64,000 nt of DNA from contig CANRJF010000001.1 in the NCBI GenBank assembly GCA_947630855.1, positions 47,685 through 111,684 on the forward strand, given 5' to 3'. This DNA is from an uncultured Lachnospiraceae bacterium (lineage in GTDB: Bacteria; Bacillota; Clostridia; Lachnospirales; Lachnospiraceae). This document shows positions 54,180-62,691 of the stretch, piece after piece. The first letter of the stretch is position 1. The number at the start of each line of letters is the position of its first letter. A model generated the notes under the pieces. That model did no database searches. It was not told the origin of the DNA and worked only from the letters and a program-made list of their open reading frames with translations. Made by a program: the position numbers and the translations under genes.

Positions 54180-55307
54180 CTAATTATTCTTCATATTGTA
54201 CACCATAGCCAGAACTTCTGCAACTGCCTGATAAAGTTCCGGCGGAATTTCCTGCCCGATATCCACGTTGGCATAAAGCATACGTGCCAGGGGTTTGTTT
54301 TCCACAATCTCCACATGGTGCTCCCTGGCTGTTTCCCTGATTTTCATGGCAAGAAAATCTTCTCCCTTTGCCACCACAATAGGCGCCCTGGAAACTTCTG
54401 AATCATACTTTAATGCAACTGCCAGATGGGTAGGGTTGGTAATTACCACATCTGCTTTGGGAACATCCTGCATCATACGCCTTCTGGACGCCTCCTGCAT
54501 CCTCTGGCGCTGCCTTCCTTTAATTTCAGGATTCCCTTCTGTATTTTTATATTCATCTTTGACTTCCTGTTTTGTCATCTTCATATCTTCATGGAACTTA
54601 TGCTTCTGATAGGCAAAATCCGCAATTCCCACAATCAGGTAAACCAAAGCAATTTTCAACCCCGCATCTATGATAACTTCTCCGCACAGTATAATCGCCT
54701 GAAGCAGCGGAATATCATAGAGAACAAACAGCTCGTCCGCGTTTTTACGCACAGACGTATATGCCACATAGGCAATCACGCCTATTTTCACAAGAGATTT
54801 AAACAATTCAAAGAGAGAATCCTTGGAAATAATTCTCTTAAACCCATTGATAGGATTAAATTTATCCAATTTAGGCTCCAGGGGTTTTGATGTCACCTTA
54901 AAGCCAAACTGTAAAACATTGGCAAGAAAACAGATAACAAAACCAAAAATAAAAAACGGAGCCGCAATCTTAAACATATCTATAATAACCGTAAACAGAA
55001 AAGAACTCACGGCAAAAGACGTTATCTCTTTTGCATTGTTCCCTGCAAAATCCGGAATTCTATTATACACAAACTGAAAGGAATTTAGCAAGCCATCATA
55101 GATATATGACATAAAAATCCGCATAACAAGAAACAAAGTAATAAGTTCAAATGCAGAAGTAAGTTCCTTGCTCTTTGCCACCTTACCGTCTTTTCTTGCA
55201 TCACTTAACTTTTTTGAGGTAGGCTCTTCTGTTTTCTCCCCGCCGGGCCCATCCTGTGCAAAAAACTGCAACTGATAGGAAATTAATAAACTATTTCTTT
55301 CTGTCAA
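54180..55307 (-). CDS. flhB: Flagellar export apparatus protein FlhB
   Basis: A 375-residue protein with four membrane helices and a cytosolic tail carrying the self-cleaving NPTH motif (VITNPTHLAVAL), which switches export from hook to filament substrates. GGEKTEEPTSKKLSDARKDGKVAKSKEL is the usual N-terminus. Translation appears to start at a TTG (55307) overlapping the fliR stop (TTGA), so it is coupled to fliR. Confidence 0.95.
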   Translation of the reverse strand: MTERNSLLISYQLQFFAQDGPGGEKTEEPTSKKLSDARKDGKVAKSKELTSAFELITLFLVMRIFMSYIYDGLLNSFQFVYNRIPDFAGNNAKEITSFAVSSFLFTVIIDMFKIAAPFFIFGFVICFLANVLQFGFKVTSKPLEPKLDKFNPINGFKRIISKDSLFELFKSLVKIGVIAYVAYTSVRKNADELFVLYDIPLLQAIILCGEVIIDAGLKIALVYLIVGIADFAYQKHKFHEDMKMTKQEVKDEYKNTEGNPEIKGRQRQRMQEASRRRMMQDVPKADVVITNPTHLAVALKYDSEVSRAPIVVAKGEDFLAMKIRETAREHHVEIVENKPLARMLYANVDIGQEIPPELYQAVAEVLAMVYNMKNN

Positions 55308-56089
55308 CTTTCATACATCCCTTTAACCATATAAACAATGATTTTTTTCATTTCATCAAAAATAAAATCAGAAACATTTGTTAAAAGTCCAATGGTAAGA
55401 AACATAATGACCAGTCCCAACAAAACTTTTAACTGCATACCAACGGCAAACATATTCATCTGGGGCGACACTTTTGCCATAATGCCAAGAATACAATTCA
55501 GTATCATAATACAGGCAAACACCGGCAGGACAATCCTGAACGCAATAACAAAGGAATCCACCATGTAAGTCGTCATCCCCTGTAAAAGATAATCCCACTG
55601 AAACACCTGTCCATTCACCGGAATCAACTGATAAGAATCCACCACAGCCCTTAAAATATAATGGTGCATATTTGTGGCAACTAAAAGCATTAAAACAAGA
55701 TAAGTATACAAATTGGCAGATACGCTTGTCTGGGTCCTCATCTGGGGATTGTACTCCATTGCCATGGCTAACCCCATATTAATGTCCATCTGATAACCCG
55801 CCAATAAAATAATGGAATTACATATGTATGCCGCAAAACCAATAAGCAATCCTGTAATTCCTTCTTTTATAACGATAATGGAATAACCCACAATCCCAGT
55901 ATACATAAGTTCTTCCTTGGGAAGAATCTGATATACCAGCAGAGAAACAAAAAATGCTAAACCTATCTTCACTCTCCCAGGAACATTTTGCATTCCATAA
56001 AACGGGGCAACGTACACAAATAAAGATATGCGGACCAAAATCAACAAAAAATATTCAAATGTAAGTAAAGAAAAGCTGTAATCAACCAT
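55304..56089 (-). CDS. fliR: Flagellar export apparatus protein FliR
   Basis: A 261-residue integral membrane protein with about six helices. VRISLFVYVAPFYG and GFAAYICNSIILLAGYQMDINMGLAMA are typical. It forms the FliP5Q4R1 export gate. It overlaps flhB by 4 nt and follows fliQ closely. Confidence 0.94.
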   Translation of the reverse strand: MVDYSFSLLTFEYFLLILVRISLFVYVAPFYGMQNVPGRVKIGLAFFVSLLVYQILPKEELMYTGIVGYSIIVIKEGITGLLIGFAAYICNSIILLAGYQMDINMGLAMAMEYNPQMRTQTSVSANLYTYLVLMLLVATNMHHYILRAVVDSYQLIPVNGQVFQWDYLLQGMTTYMVDSFVIAFRIVLPVFACIMILNCILGIMAKVSPQMNMFAVGMQLKVLLGLVIMFLTIGLLTNVSDFIFDEMKKIIVYMVKGMYES

Positions 56090-56096
56090 AATTATC

Positions 56097-56378
56097 CTAG
56101 CTTAAGTATAAACTGAAGTCACTCCACAAACGGTTCACAAAATCTGTCATTTCTGTCATCATCCAGGAGCCGAACAGCATAATTCCCAAAAAAACAGCTA
56201 AAATTTTCGGGACAAAAGTAAGGGTCTGTTCCTGAATAGAAGTAACCGTCTGAAAAATACTGATAATCAAACCTACAATCAGGGATATTAACAACAGCGG
56301 CGCCGAAGTAATAATAATTGTATAAAGGGCATCCTGTGCAATACTTACAACTTCACCCTGTGTAATCACTTTACCCAC
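56097..56378 (-). CDS. fliQ: Flagellar export apparatus protein FliQ
   Basis: A 93-residue protein with two membrane helices forming a hairpin; GLIISIFQTVTSIQEQTLTFVPKILAVFL is the conserved FliQ core. It packs around the export gate. It lies between fliP and fliR with gaps of under 10 nt. Confidence 0.94.
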   Translation of the reverse strand: MGKVITQGEVVSIAQDALYTIIITSAPLLLISLIVGLIISIFQTVTSIQEQTLTFVPKILAVFLGIMLFGSWMMTEMTDFVNRLWSDFSLYLS

Positions 56379-56384
56379 CCCCTA

Positions 56385-57299
56385 TCAGTAAAATGTCCTA
56401 ACCAAACTCTCAATGACAAGATTCCAACCGTCTGCAAGGATAAATAATAAAATCTTAAACGGAAGAGAAATCGTCGTAGGCGGAAGCATCATCATACCCA
56501 TGGACATAAGTACGGACGCCACAACCATATCAATTACAATAAACGGAATATAAATCATAAAACCAATAATAAAGGCCATGCGGAGTTCACTGATAATAAA
56601 ACTTGGAATCAAAACATTAAAAGGAACTTCCTCATATGATTCATATGTGTTTCCGGAAATTTCAATAAACATATCCAAATCTTTTGTCTGGGTCTGACCA
56701 AACATAAATTCTCTTAAAGGCTCGCTTCCAATCTCTATGGCTTCCTCCTGAGTAATTGTGCCCGCCTCAAAAGGCTGTATGGCATTCTCATTGATTTCTG
56801 TAAATACAGGCTGCATAATAAAGAATGTTAAAAACAAAGCTAACCCGATTAAAACCTGATTTGGCGGCGCCGTCTGTGTACCGATTGCTGAACGAAGAAA
56901 ATGCAATACAATAATGATTCTGGTAAAAGACGTAAGCATAATCAGAATGGAAGGCGCTAACGTGAGAATCGTCAATACTAAAAGGATACGAATAGAGCCT
57001 GATAGCGTTCCTTCCTCATTATTGTAAATAAAGGTTAAACCATTGGTACTGTCTGAAGTAGCGCTTGATACATCTCCTCCTCTTGTAACATTTAAACTTC
57101 CCACACGCTGCTCATCTTCTTCTGTAATCTCGTCCGTGGAATTTTCACCTGCCCCAACCTGGTCGGTAACAGTTGTGCCATTATTTGTTCCGGTTGCATA
57201 TACAATTTCCTGCCCTTTTACAAACATAATTGTAAGCACAATTACAAACACTGCAAAAACCGCAGAAAACCTGCAATATGACTTTTTAAATTTGCTCAT
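56385..57299 (-). CDS. fliP: Flagellar export apparatus protein FliP
   Basis: A 304-residue protein, longer than the E. coli one because of an extended N-terminus (signal-like helix at 12-30, then an Asn/Thr/Glu-rich stretch). The FliP core starts at ILLVLTILTLAPSILIMLTSFTRIIIVLHFLRSA, followed by GTQTAPPNQVLIGLALFLTFFIMQP. Main subunit of the export gate. Confidence 0.95.
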   Translation of the reverse strand: MSKFKKSYCRFSAVFAVFVIVLTIMFVKGQEIVYATGTNNGTTVTDQVGAGENSTDEITEEDEQRVGSLNVTRGGDVSSATSDSTNGLTFIYNNEEGTLSGSIRILLVLTILTLAPSILIMLTSFTRIIIVLHFLRSAIGTQTAPPNQVLIGLALFLTFFIMQPVFTEINENAIQPFEAGTITQEEAIEIGSEPLREFMFGQTQTKDLDMFIEISGNTYESYEEVPFNVLIPSFIISELRMAFIIGFMIYIPFIVIDMVVASVLMSMGMMMLPPTTISLPFKILLFILADGWNLVIESLVRTFY

Positions 57300-57312
57300 A
57301 ATTCATCCTGGC

Positions 57313-57693
57313 CTACTTTTTCGGCAAATGTTCTTTCACTTTATCAAGAATTTCCCTAAAACTATAATTAGAAATCTCCATGTCAGAACCTGTTGCCGGC
57401 AGTTTTTCTAATTGTTCTTTCGTAAGTTTCGTAAGCAGATGCATCTCATCTTTCCCCACGGCAATCACTAAATACTCATCACCGGCCCTGACAATCTGTA
57501 TAAATTTGCTATTGGTGACTCTCAAAGTCTCAATCATCTGCAGATTGCGCCCTGACATCTGCCCCTTCTGATATCCTGCAATCCACTTTGTCACAAAATA
57601 TGTGAGTGCCAATACAAAAACCAATATCACAAGAAGGCTTAAAATTTCCGCAAAGTTATTTAAAGAAGACGACCGCACCGCTAAATTTCTCAT
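57313..57693 (-). CDS. fliO: Flagellar biosynthesis protein FliO
   Basis: A 126-residue FliO/FliZ-type protein with one membrane helix (about 15-35) and a small beta-rich cytosolic domain (NLQMIETLRVTNSKFIQIVRAGDEYLVIAVGKDEMHLLTKL). It helps assemble FliP rings. Its place between cheY and fliP matches Bacillus. The N-terminus is short, with a few residues before the helix. Confidence 0.85.
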   Translation of the reverse strand: MRNLAVRSSSLNNFAEILSLLVILVFVLALTYFVTKWIAGYQKGQMSGRNLQMIETLRVTNSKFIQIVRAGDEYLVIAVGKDEMHLLTKLTKEQLEKLPATGSDMEISNYSFREILDKVKEHLPKK

Positions 57694-57694
57694 A

Positions 57695-58057
57695 CTAACC
57701 TACTACTTTTTTCACTGCTTCCAATACACGTTCCGCCTGGAAAGGCTTTACAATAAAGTCTTTTGCTCCGGACTGGATTGCCTCGATAACCATTGCCTGT
57801 TGTCCCATTGCAGAACACATAATAACACATGCATTGGGGTCTCCCTCTTTAATTTTCTTTAAAGCCTGGATTCCATCCATCTCCGGCATGGTAATATCCA
57901 TAAGTACTAAATCCGGTTTTGTCTCATTATACTTTTCAACCGCTTTTGCGCCGTTTTCGGCTTCGCCTGCAATGTTATAACCATTCTTGGTCAAGATGTC
58001 TTTGATCATCATCCGCATAAAAGCTGCATCATCACAAATTAAGATATTTTTTGCCAT
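57695..58057 (-). CDS. cheY: Chemotaxis response regulator CheY
   Basis: A 120-residue single receiver domain. Asp54 (LVLMDITMPEMDG) is the phosphoacceptor, Asp9/Asp10 bind Mg2+, and Lys103-104 in FIVKPF completes the site. Phospho-CheY binds FliM and FliY at the switch. Same place, between fliY and fliO, as in Bacillus. Confidence 0.95.
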   Translation of the reverse strand: MAKNILICDDAAFMRMMIKDILTKNGYNIAGEAENGAKAVEKYNETKPDLVLMDITMPEMDGIQALKKIKEGDPNACVIMCSAMGQQAMVIEAIQSGAKDFIVKPFQAERVLEAVKKVVG

Positions 58058-58075
58058 AATTAATTCTCCTATTCT

Positions 58076-59218
58076 TTATTTAATAATTTCTGTAATCCTT
58101 ACACCAAAGCTTTCCTCGATAACTACGACTTCACCTTTGGCTACATACTTCCCATTTACAAGTACATCAATCGGTTCCCCTGCAATTTTATTTAATTCTA
58201 TAATCGTTCCAGGTGAGAAATCCAAAATTTCCTGGATTGATTTACTTGTCCTTCCCAGTTCTACCGTTACATCCAAAGGAACATCCATAATCAAATCAAT
58301 GTTCTCCGGCTGCATCATTGGCCCTGCTCCCGGGGCAAATGCCTGGAATTGTGCCGGCTGTACATTTACCGGCTGCTGCATCATCGGCTGTGCCGCCATC
58401 ATGGGCTGCCCCATCATGGGCTGCCCCGTCATAGGTTGTGCTGACATATTTTGCTCCTGTCCCGGTGCTGCCTGCTGCTGCATAGCAGCTCCGGTATCAC
58501 CGTTATTACTACTATCACTATTTAAAGATACGCTTTCCGCCGCATCCTGTTCCATATTCTTTGAAATACTGGAACACATTTCTCTTGCAAAGGAAAAAGG
58601 ATACAACTGCATAATCTGGCTGTCTACCAAATCACCGATTACCATGCGGAAAGAAATTTTAACAAACTGACCTGCAAGAAACTGGTCGATATCCCTTCCG
58701 TCCACCGTCTCCTGCAAATCAATCAAATCTGCTTCCGGTGGAGAAATATCTATCATTTTGTTAAGCATTGAAGAAAGGGATGTGGCTGCCGAACCCATCA
58801 TCTGATTCATCGCTTCACTGATAGCGGAAAGATGAAGTTCGCCAAGCTCGGTATCCGTGTTGGTTCCGTCTCCTCCCATCATCAAATCAGTGATTACCTT
58901 TACATCATTTTCTTTCAATACAAGAAGATTACTTCCATCTAAACCAACAGTATAAGCAATCCGTATAAAAACGCAAGGTTTTTCATATGCCGAAACCACA
59001 TCATCCCACGTGGCAAAAGAAACCACAGGCGTTGAAATTTCAACTTTTCTGTTTACCAGCGAAAACAATGTTGTCGCCGCCGTACCCATACTAATGTTTG
59101 CAACTTCACCAATGGCATCTTTTTCGGAATCAGAAAGCGGCGTCTCATCATCGACTCCCGTTCCTCCTGGTTCATTCAGCAGGGCATTGATTTCTTCCTG
59201 CGATAACATTCCATCCAT
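58076..59218 (-). CDS. fliY: Flagellar switch protein FliY (CheC-FliN fusion)
   Basis: A 380-residue protein: N-terminal switch motif LSQEEINALLNE, a CheC-like phosphatase domain (VANISMGTAATTLFSLVNRKVEI; ISEAMNQMMGSAATSLSSMLNK), a Met/Pro/Gln/Gly-rich linker with repeated QPMMGQPMM units (about 240-295), and a C-terminal FliN/SpoA domain (DVPLDVTVELGRTSKSIQEIL). It is part of the C ring and can remove phosphate from CheY-P. The longer-than-FliN size marks it as FliY. Confidence 0.93.
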   Translation of the reverse strand: MDGMLSQEEINALLNEPGGTGVDDETPLSDSEKDAIGEVANISMGTAATTLFSLVNRKVEISTPVVSFATWDDVVSAYEKPCVFIRIAYTVGLDGSNLLVLKENDVKVITDLMMGGDGTNTDTELGELHLSAISEAMNQMMGSAATSLSSMLNKMIDISPPEADLIDLQETVDGRDIDQFLAGQFVKISFRMVIGDLVDSQIMQLYPFSFAREMCSSISKNMEQDAAESVSLNSDSSNNGDTGAAMQQQAAPGQEQNMSAQPMTGQPMMGQPMMAAQPMMQQPVNVQPAQFQAFAPGAGPMMQPENIDLIMDVPLDVTVELGRTSKSIQEILDFSPGTIIELNKIAGEPIDVLVNGKYVAKGEVVVIEESFGVRITEIIK

Positions 59219-59221
59219 TGT

Positions 59222-60202
59222 TTACTGCTCCTCTCTGATTACTGATGTAATTCTCACTGCATACTGACTGCCGGAAGCTCCCGGCAATGCAGTAAACTTA
59301 CGAATATTTCCCACATATATATCAAGTTCCTGGTCTACTTTGGAATCCAAGCGGATAATATCCCCTATCTGCAGACTGCTGAAATCTTTAATCGACACAG
59401 TGCTTCTTCCCAAATAGGCCTTGATAGGTACATAGGTTCTGGAAATCAGGCTTTCTATAATTTCTGTATACTCAACTTCATCACTTTTCTTAATACTGGA
59501 ATACCAGAATTTCGTATTTAATTTATCCATAACAGGCTCTAATGTGATAAAAGGCAGACACACATTCATAAGCCCTTCCACTTCGCCTATCCGCATATTA
59601 ATTGTCACAATGGCAATCATCTCATTTGGTGAAATAAACTGTGCGAACTGGGAATTTGTCTCAATACGTTCCAACCGGGGACTAATATCTACTACATTAT
59701 GCCATGGTTCACATAAAAGATCCACGCATACAGTCAGAATACGTTCTATAATCAGCAGCTCAATCTCCGAAAACTCCCGGGGTTTATCCAACGGCAGGCC
59801 CGAGCCTCCCAGCATTCGGTCTACAATCGCATACCCAAGGTTAGATGCCATCTCTATAATAATACTGCCGTCTAAGGGTTCCATATTTACAACCCCAAGT
59901 AAAACAGGATTAGATAACGCATTGGAAAATTCCTGATACGTTACCGCCTCGGAATTCATCACTTCCACCTGGATACTCTTCCGTAAATACACGGGAAGGT
60001 TGGTAGAAATCAGTCTTCCGTAATGTTCAAATATAATCTCTAATGTTCTCAAATGTTCCTTGGAAAACTTGGAAGGCCTTGCAAAATCGTAGTCCTTAAC
60101 CGCCTTTTCGGGAGCATCTTTCATCTCATCAACATCTACCTCACCCTGGCTTAGCGCTGAGAGTAAACTGTCAATTTCGTCCTGGGATAACACCTCACCC
60201 AT
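59222..60202 (-). CDS. fliM: Flagellar switch protein FliM
   Basis: A 326-residue C-ring protein. N-terminal LSQDEIDSLLSAL is the CheY-P binding peptide; the middle domain and C-terminal SpoA domain (LGRSTVSIKDFSSLQIGDIIRLDSKVD) follow. RPSKFSKEHLRTLEIIFEHYGR is the family signature. It is next to fliY and downstream of fliL. Confidence 0.96.
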   Translation of the reverse strand: MGEVLSQDEIDSLLSALSQGEVDVDEMKDAPEKAVKDYDFARPSKFSKEHLRTLEIIFEHYGRLISTNLPVYLRKSIQVEVMNSEAVTYQEFSNALSNPVLLGVVNMEPLDGSIIIEMASNLGYAIVDRMLGGSGLPLDKPREFSEIELLIIERILTVCVDLLCEPWHNVVDISPRLERIETNSQFAQFISPNEMIAIVTINMRIGEVEGLMNVCLPFITLEPVMDKLNTKFWYSSIKKSDEVEYTEIIESLISRTYVPIKAYLGRSTVSIKDFSSLQIGDIIRLDSKVDQELDIYVGNIRKFTALPGASGSQYAVRITSVIREEQ

Positions 60203-60235
60203 GAGTTTTCACCACCTGCCTAATGTATTTTGGCC

Positions 60236-60745
60236 TTACTGACATGTCATTGTAGGGAATCCGACGCTGACAATAAAATCCGAATCAAATAACTGCTGCA
60301 ACCGTTTTAAAATATCGTTCTGTACGGTCTGGGTATCATTTTTCATCTGGTCATATGTATACTCACGTACCGTAGAATTAATGATATCTTTAATCAAATC
60401 GTTTTTCTCTCCTGCCTCAATGGATGCACCGTAAGATTCATATCCGTCGCTTTCCTTATTCATGGAAACGGAAACGCTTAATATTACCATATGAGGTTCG
60501 TCTTTCAAATTGATGGTCAGGCTGTCCGGAATGGAATAAGTGGCAAGTTTATCAATAGGAACCGTGTTGGCATCCGATGTGACGGAGCCGCTCTTTAATT
60601 CCAGATTGATTGCACTGCATACCTGGGTAATCAATTCGTTTGCTTTTTTCGTCTGAGGCACTACCGTAATGGTTAAAATAGCCGTTAATATAAGATTAAC
60701 AAGAACAAGTGCCAAAATCAAAACCGTAATAAGATTCTTTTTCAT
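60236..60745 (-). CDS. fliL: Flagellar basal body-associated protein FliL
   Basis: A 169-residue protein with one N-terminal membrane helix (about 5-29) and a periplasm-equivalent domain. It associates with the stator and strengthens torque. The C-terminus (DILKRLQQLFDSDFIVSVGFPTMTCQ) fits the family less clearly than the operon position does. It sits between motB and fliM. Confidence 0.85.
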   Translation of the reverse strand: MKKNLITVLILALVLVNLILTAILTITVVPQTKKANELITQVCSAINLELKSGSVTSDANTVPIDKLATYSIPDSLTINLKDEPHMVILSVSVSMNKESDGYESYGASIEAGEKNDLIKDIINSTVREYTYDQMKNDTQTVQNDILKRLQQLFDSDFIVSVGFPTMTCQ

Positions 60746-60773
60746 GAGTCTTTCCCTTTCTTAATACTATATT

Positions 60774-61577
60774 CTAATTTCCTGAACTATAAGAATTATA
60801 TATCTTAATCTCTACCCTTCGGTTTCTTGCCCTGCCTTCCGGTATGGAATTATCGGCAATGGGAACATATTCCCCCCTGCCGGAAGATTTAATCAGCGCA
60901 GGGTCTAACTGGGTAATATTTCTGATATAATCCGCCACATTAAGGGCACGGAACATAGAGAGCACATTATTGTTAGGATATTTGTCAGTGGAAATAGGCA
61001 CATTATCCGTATGTCCTTCTATCTCTATAATATTGCTGTCATAATTAGACAAAATTGCCCCGATTTTATCAACCAGAGGATAAGCGTCTTCCCGGACTTC
61101 AGCCACACCGGATTCAAACAACAGCGCTCCGTTTAATGTAAGTAAAACATATTGGGCATTAAAATCAACTTCCACCTGATTCTGAATCCCGTACCGTTCT
61201 ACCTCTTTCTGGATTTCTTCAGCCATTTTTTCGGATTCTTCCAGCGCTTCTTCCTCATACGCTTCCTTGGCATCCTTCTCTTCCGTGTCTTCTGTCTCCT
61301 CTGTGGACTCACTCTGTTCAAAATATATGCTGAAATTTTCTAACTGGCTGATACCGGCAGAAATTAACTGTCCGGCTTCTATGGAAGAACCACCTGCAGG
61401 CAGTATGCTGAAACTGCTCTGTAAAGATGCCACTACCATCTCAAATTTTTCGGCATCCACGCTTGACATGGAGAAAAGCAACACGAAGAAGCACAAAAGC
61501 AGATTCATCAAATCACTAAATGTAGCCATCCATGCCGGCGAGCCTTTTGGCGGGTCTTCCTGTCTCTTTTTTGCCAC
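60774..61577 (-). CDS. motB: Flagellar motor stator protein MotB
   Basis: A 267-residue protein: N-terminal helix with the proton/sodium-binding Asp (TFSDLMNLLLCFFVLLFSMS), an acidic Glu-rich linker (about 85-115), and a C-terminal OmpA-like peptidoglycan-binding domain (IEGHTDNVPISTDKYPNN; GRGEYVPIADNSIPEGRARNRRVEI). Anchors the stator to the wall. Translationally coupled to motA. Confidence 0.95.
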   Translation of the reverse strand: MAKKRQEDPPKGSPAWMATFSDLMNLLLCFFVLLFSMSSVDAEKFEMVVASLQSSFSILPAGGSSIEAGQLISAGISQLENFSIYFEQSESTEETEDTEEKDAKEAYEEEALEESEKMAEEIQKEVERYGIQNQVEVDFNAQYVLLTLNGALLFESGVAEVREDAYPLVDKIGAILSNYDSNIIEIEGHTDNVPISTDKYPNNNVLSMFRALNVADYIRNITQLDPALIKSSGRGEYVPIADNSIPEGRARNRRVEIKIYNSYSSGN

Positions 61578-62368
61578 TACATCTCACCTCCGCCAGGGCC
61601 TTCATCGCCAATCGTATCTCTAAGTTTCGGCGCGATAAAGGACTTCAGCTTTGTCTCAATAACACGGGGGTTCTCTCCTGCCTGAATGGACAAAAGACCT
61701 TCCACGGTAACATCCTTTACAATAACTTCCATATCACTGTTTATCTTAAGTTTCATAGCCGTAGGGCTGCAAAGCCAGTTGGCAATCAAAGAACCATACA
61801 ATGTTGTCAGCAAGGCAACCGCCATAGCAGGCCCGATTGCGGAAGGGTCATCCATGTTGTTCAACATGTTTACCAGACCAACCAGGGTTCCAATCATACC
61901 CCAGGCAGGACCTAACTCAGCCCATTTCTCCCAGAATCCAATTACCTTTTTATGCCTGTCTTCCAGACACATAAGTTCTGTCTCAAGAATCCCCCGGACA
62001 AGCTCCGGGTCGGTGCCGTCCACCACCAGCATAATGCCTTTCTTCAAGAAATCATCGTCTATGTCATTGGAAGCTTCCTCCAATGCGAGAAGACCTTCTT
62101 TCCTGGCAACGTTAGCCAAATCAATGATTTTTGTAATAATTGCTCCCGGGTCCATAGACTTATCTTTAAACGCCAGTGACATACTCTTCAAACCGGCTAT
62201 GAAATCCGGCAGCTTATGGGATGCCAGTGTACCCGCTACGGAACCACCGATTGTAATAATAACAGACGGAATATCTACGTAACCCAACAACTCAGCATGG
62301 TTGGATAAAATACCAAAAATGAGCATCGCAAAGCCAAGTATGGTCCCCGCCAAATACGCAATATCCAA
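61577..62368 (-). CDS. motA: Flagellar motor stator protein MotA
   Basis: About 263 residues with four membrane helices; GGSVAGTLASHKLPDFI and WAELGPAWGMIGTLVGLVNMLNNMDDPSAIGPAMAVALLTTLYGSLIANWLCSP are the conserved blocks. It forms the ion channel with MotB. An ATG at 62386 is open but lacks a ribosome binding site; a TTG at 62368 has AGGTGAGAGG upstream and gives the typical MotA N-terminus (DIAYLAGTILGF), so I prefer it. It has its own promoter. Confidence 0.93.
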   Translation of the reverse strand: MDIAYLAGTILGFAMLIFGILSNHAELLGYVDIPSVIITIGGSVAGTLASHKLPDFIAGLKSMSLAFKDKSMDPGAIITKIIDLANVARKEGLLALEEASNDIDDDFLKKGIMLVVDGTDPELVRGILETELMCLEDRHKKVIGFWEKWAELGPAWGMIGTLVGLVNMLNNMDDPSAIGPAMAVALLTTLYGSLIANWLCSPTAMKLKINSDMEVIVKDVTVEGLLSIQAGENPRVIETKLKSFIAPKLRDTIGDEGPGGGEM

Positions 62369-62437
62369 TTTCCTCTCACCTACCATTCTTTATTTATCCA
62401 TGTGTAAAAAACACATCATAAAAAAAACTTTTATATA

Positions 62438-62466
62438 ATATTACTAAATTTTCACACTCTTGTCTA
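62438..62466 (-). promoter_or_regulatory. Candidate sigma-A promoter of motA
   Basis: TAGACA (62461-62466) and TAATAT (62438-62443) with a 17-nt spacer on the minus strand, about 70 nt before motA. The AT-rich leader also holds a small ATGTGT/ACACAT hairpin near the start. Confidence 0.55.
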
Positions 62467-62543
62467 TAAACTTCTTAAAATTTTTTTTAAATAATGCTAT
62501 TTTTTCACTCCCGTGGTACTTATGAACCATTTTTCTTGAAAAA

Positions 62544-62583
62544 GGTGCATGGTCTGACATCTTGCAATGCCAAATCATGCACC
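62544..62583 (-). terminator. Terminator-like hairpin between flgE and motA
   Basis: GGTGCATG and CATGCACC (arms 62576-62583 and 62544-62551) form an 8-bp perfect stem whose loop contains a second 6-bp hairpin; TTTTTC follows on the minus strand. The 62387-62691 gap holds no gene, only this hairpin, the promoter and AT-rich DNA. Confidence 0.65.
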
Positions 62584-62691
62584 GCCATTTCATGTATTAT
62601 ACCACATTATGTTGTATTTTGAAATAGTTCTGCACAATATAAGTAAAAATTTTTTCATATTTTTGCAAAATTTTCTAAAATTCATGCAATA

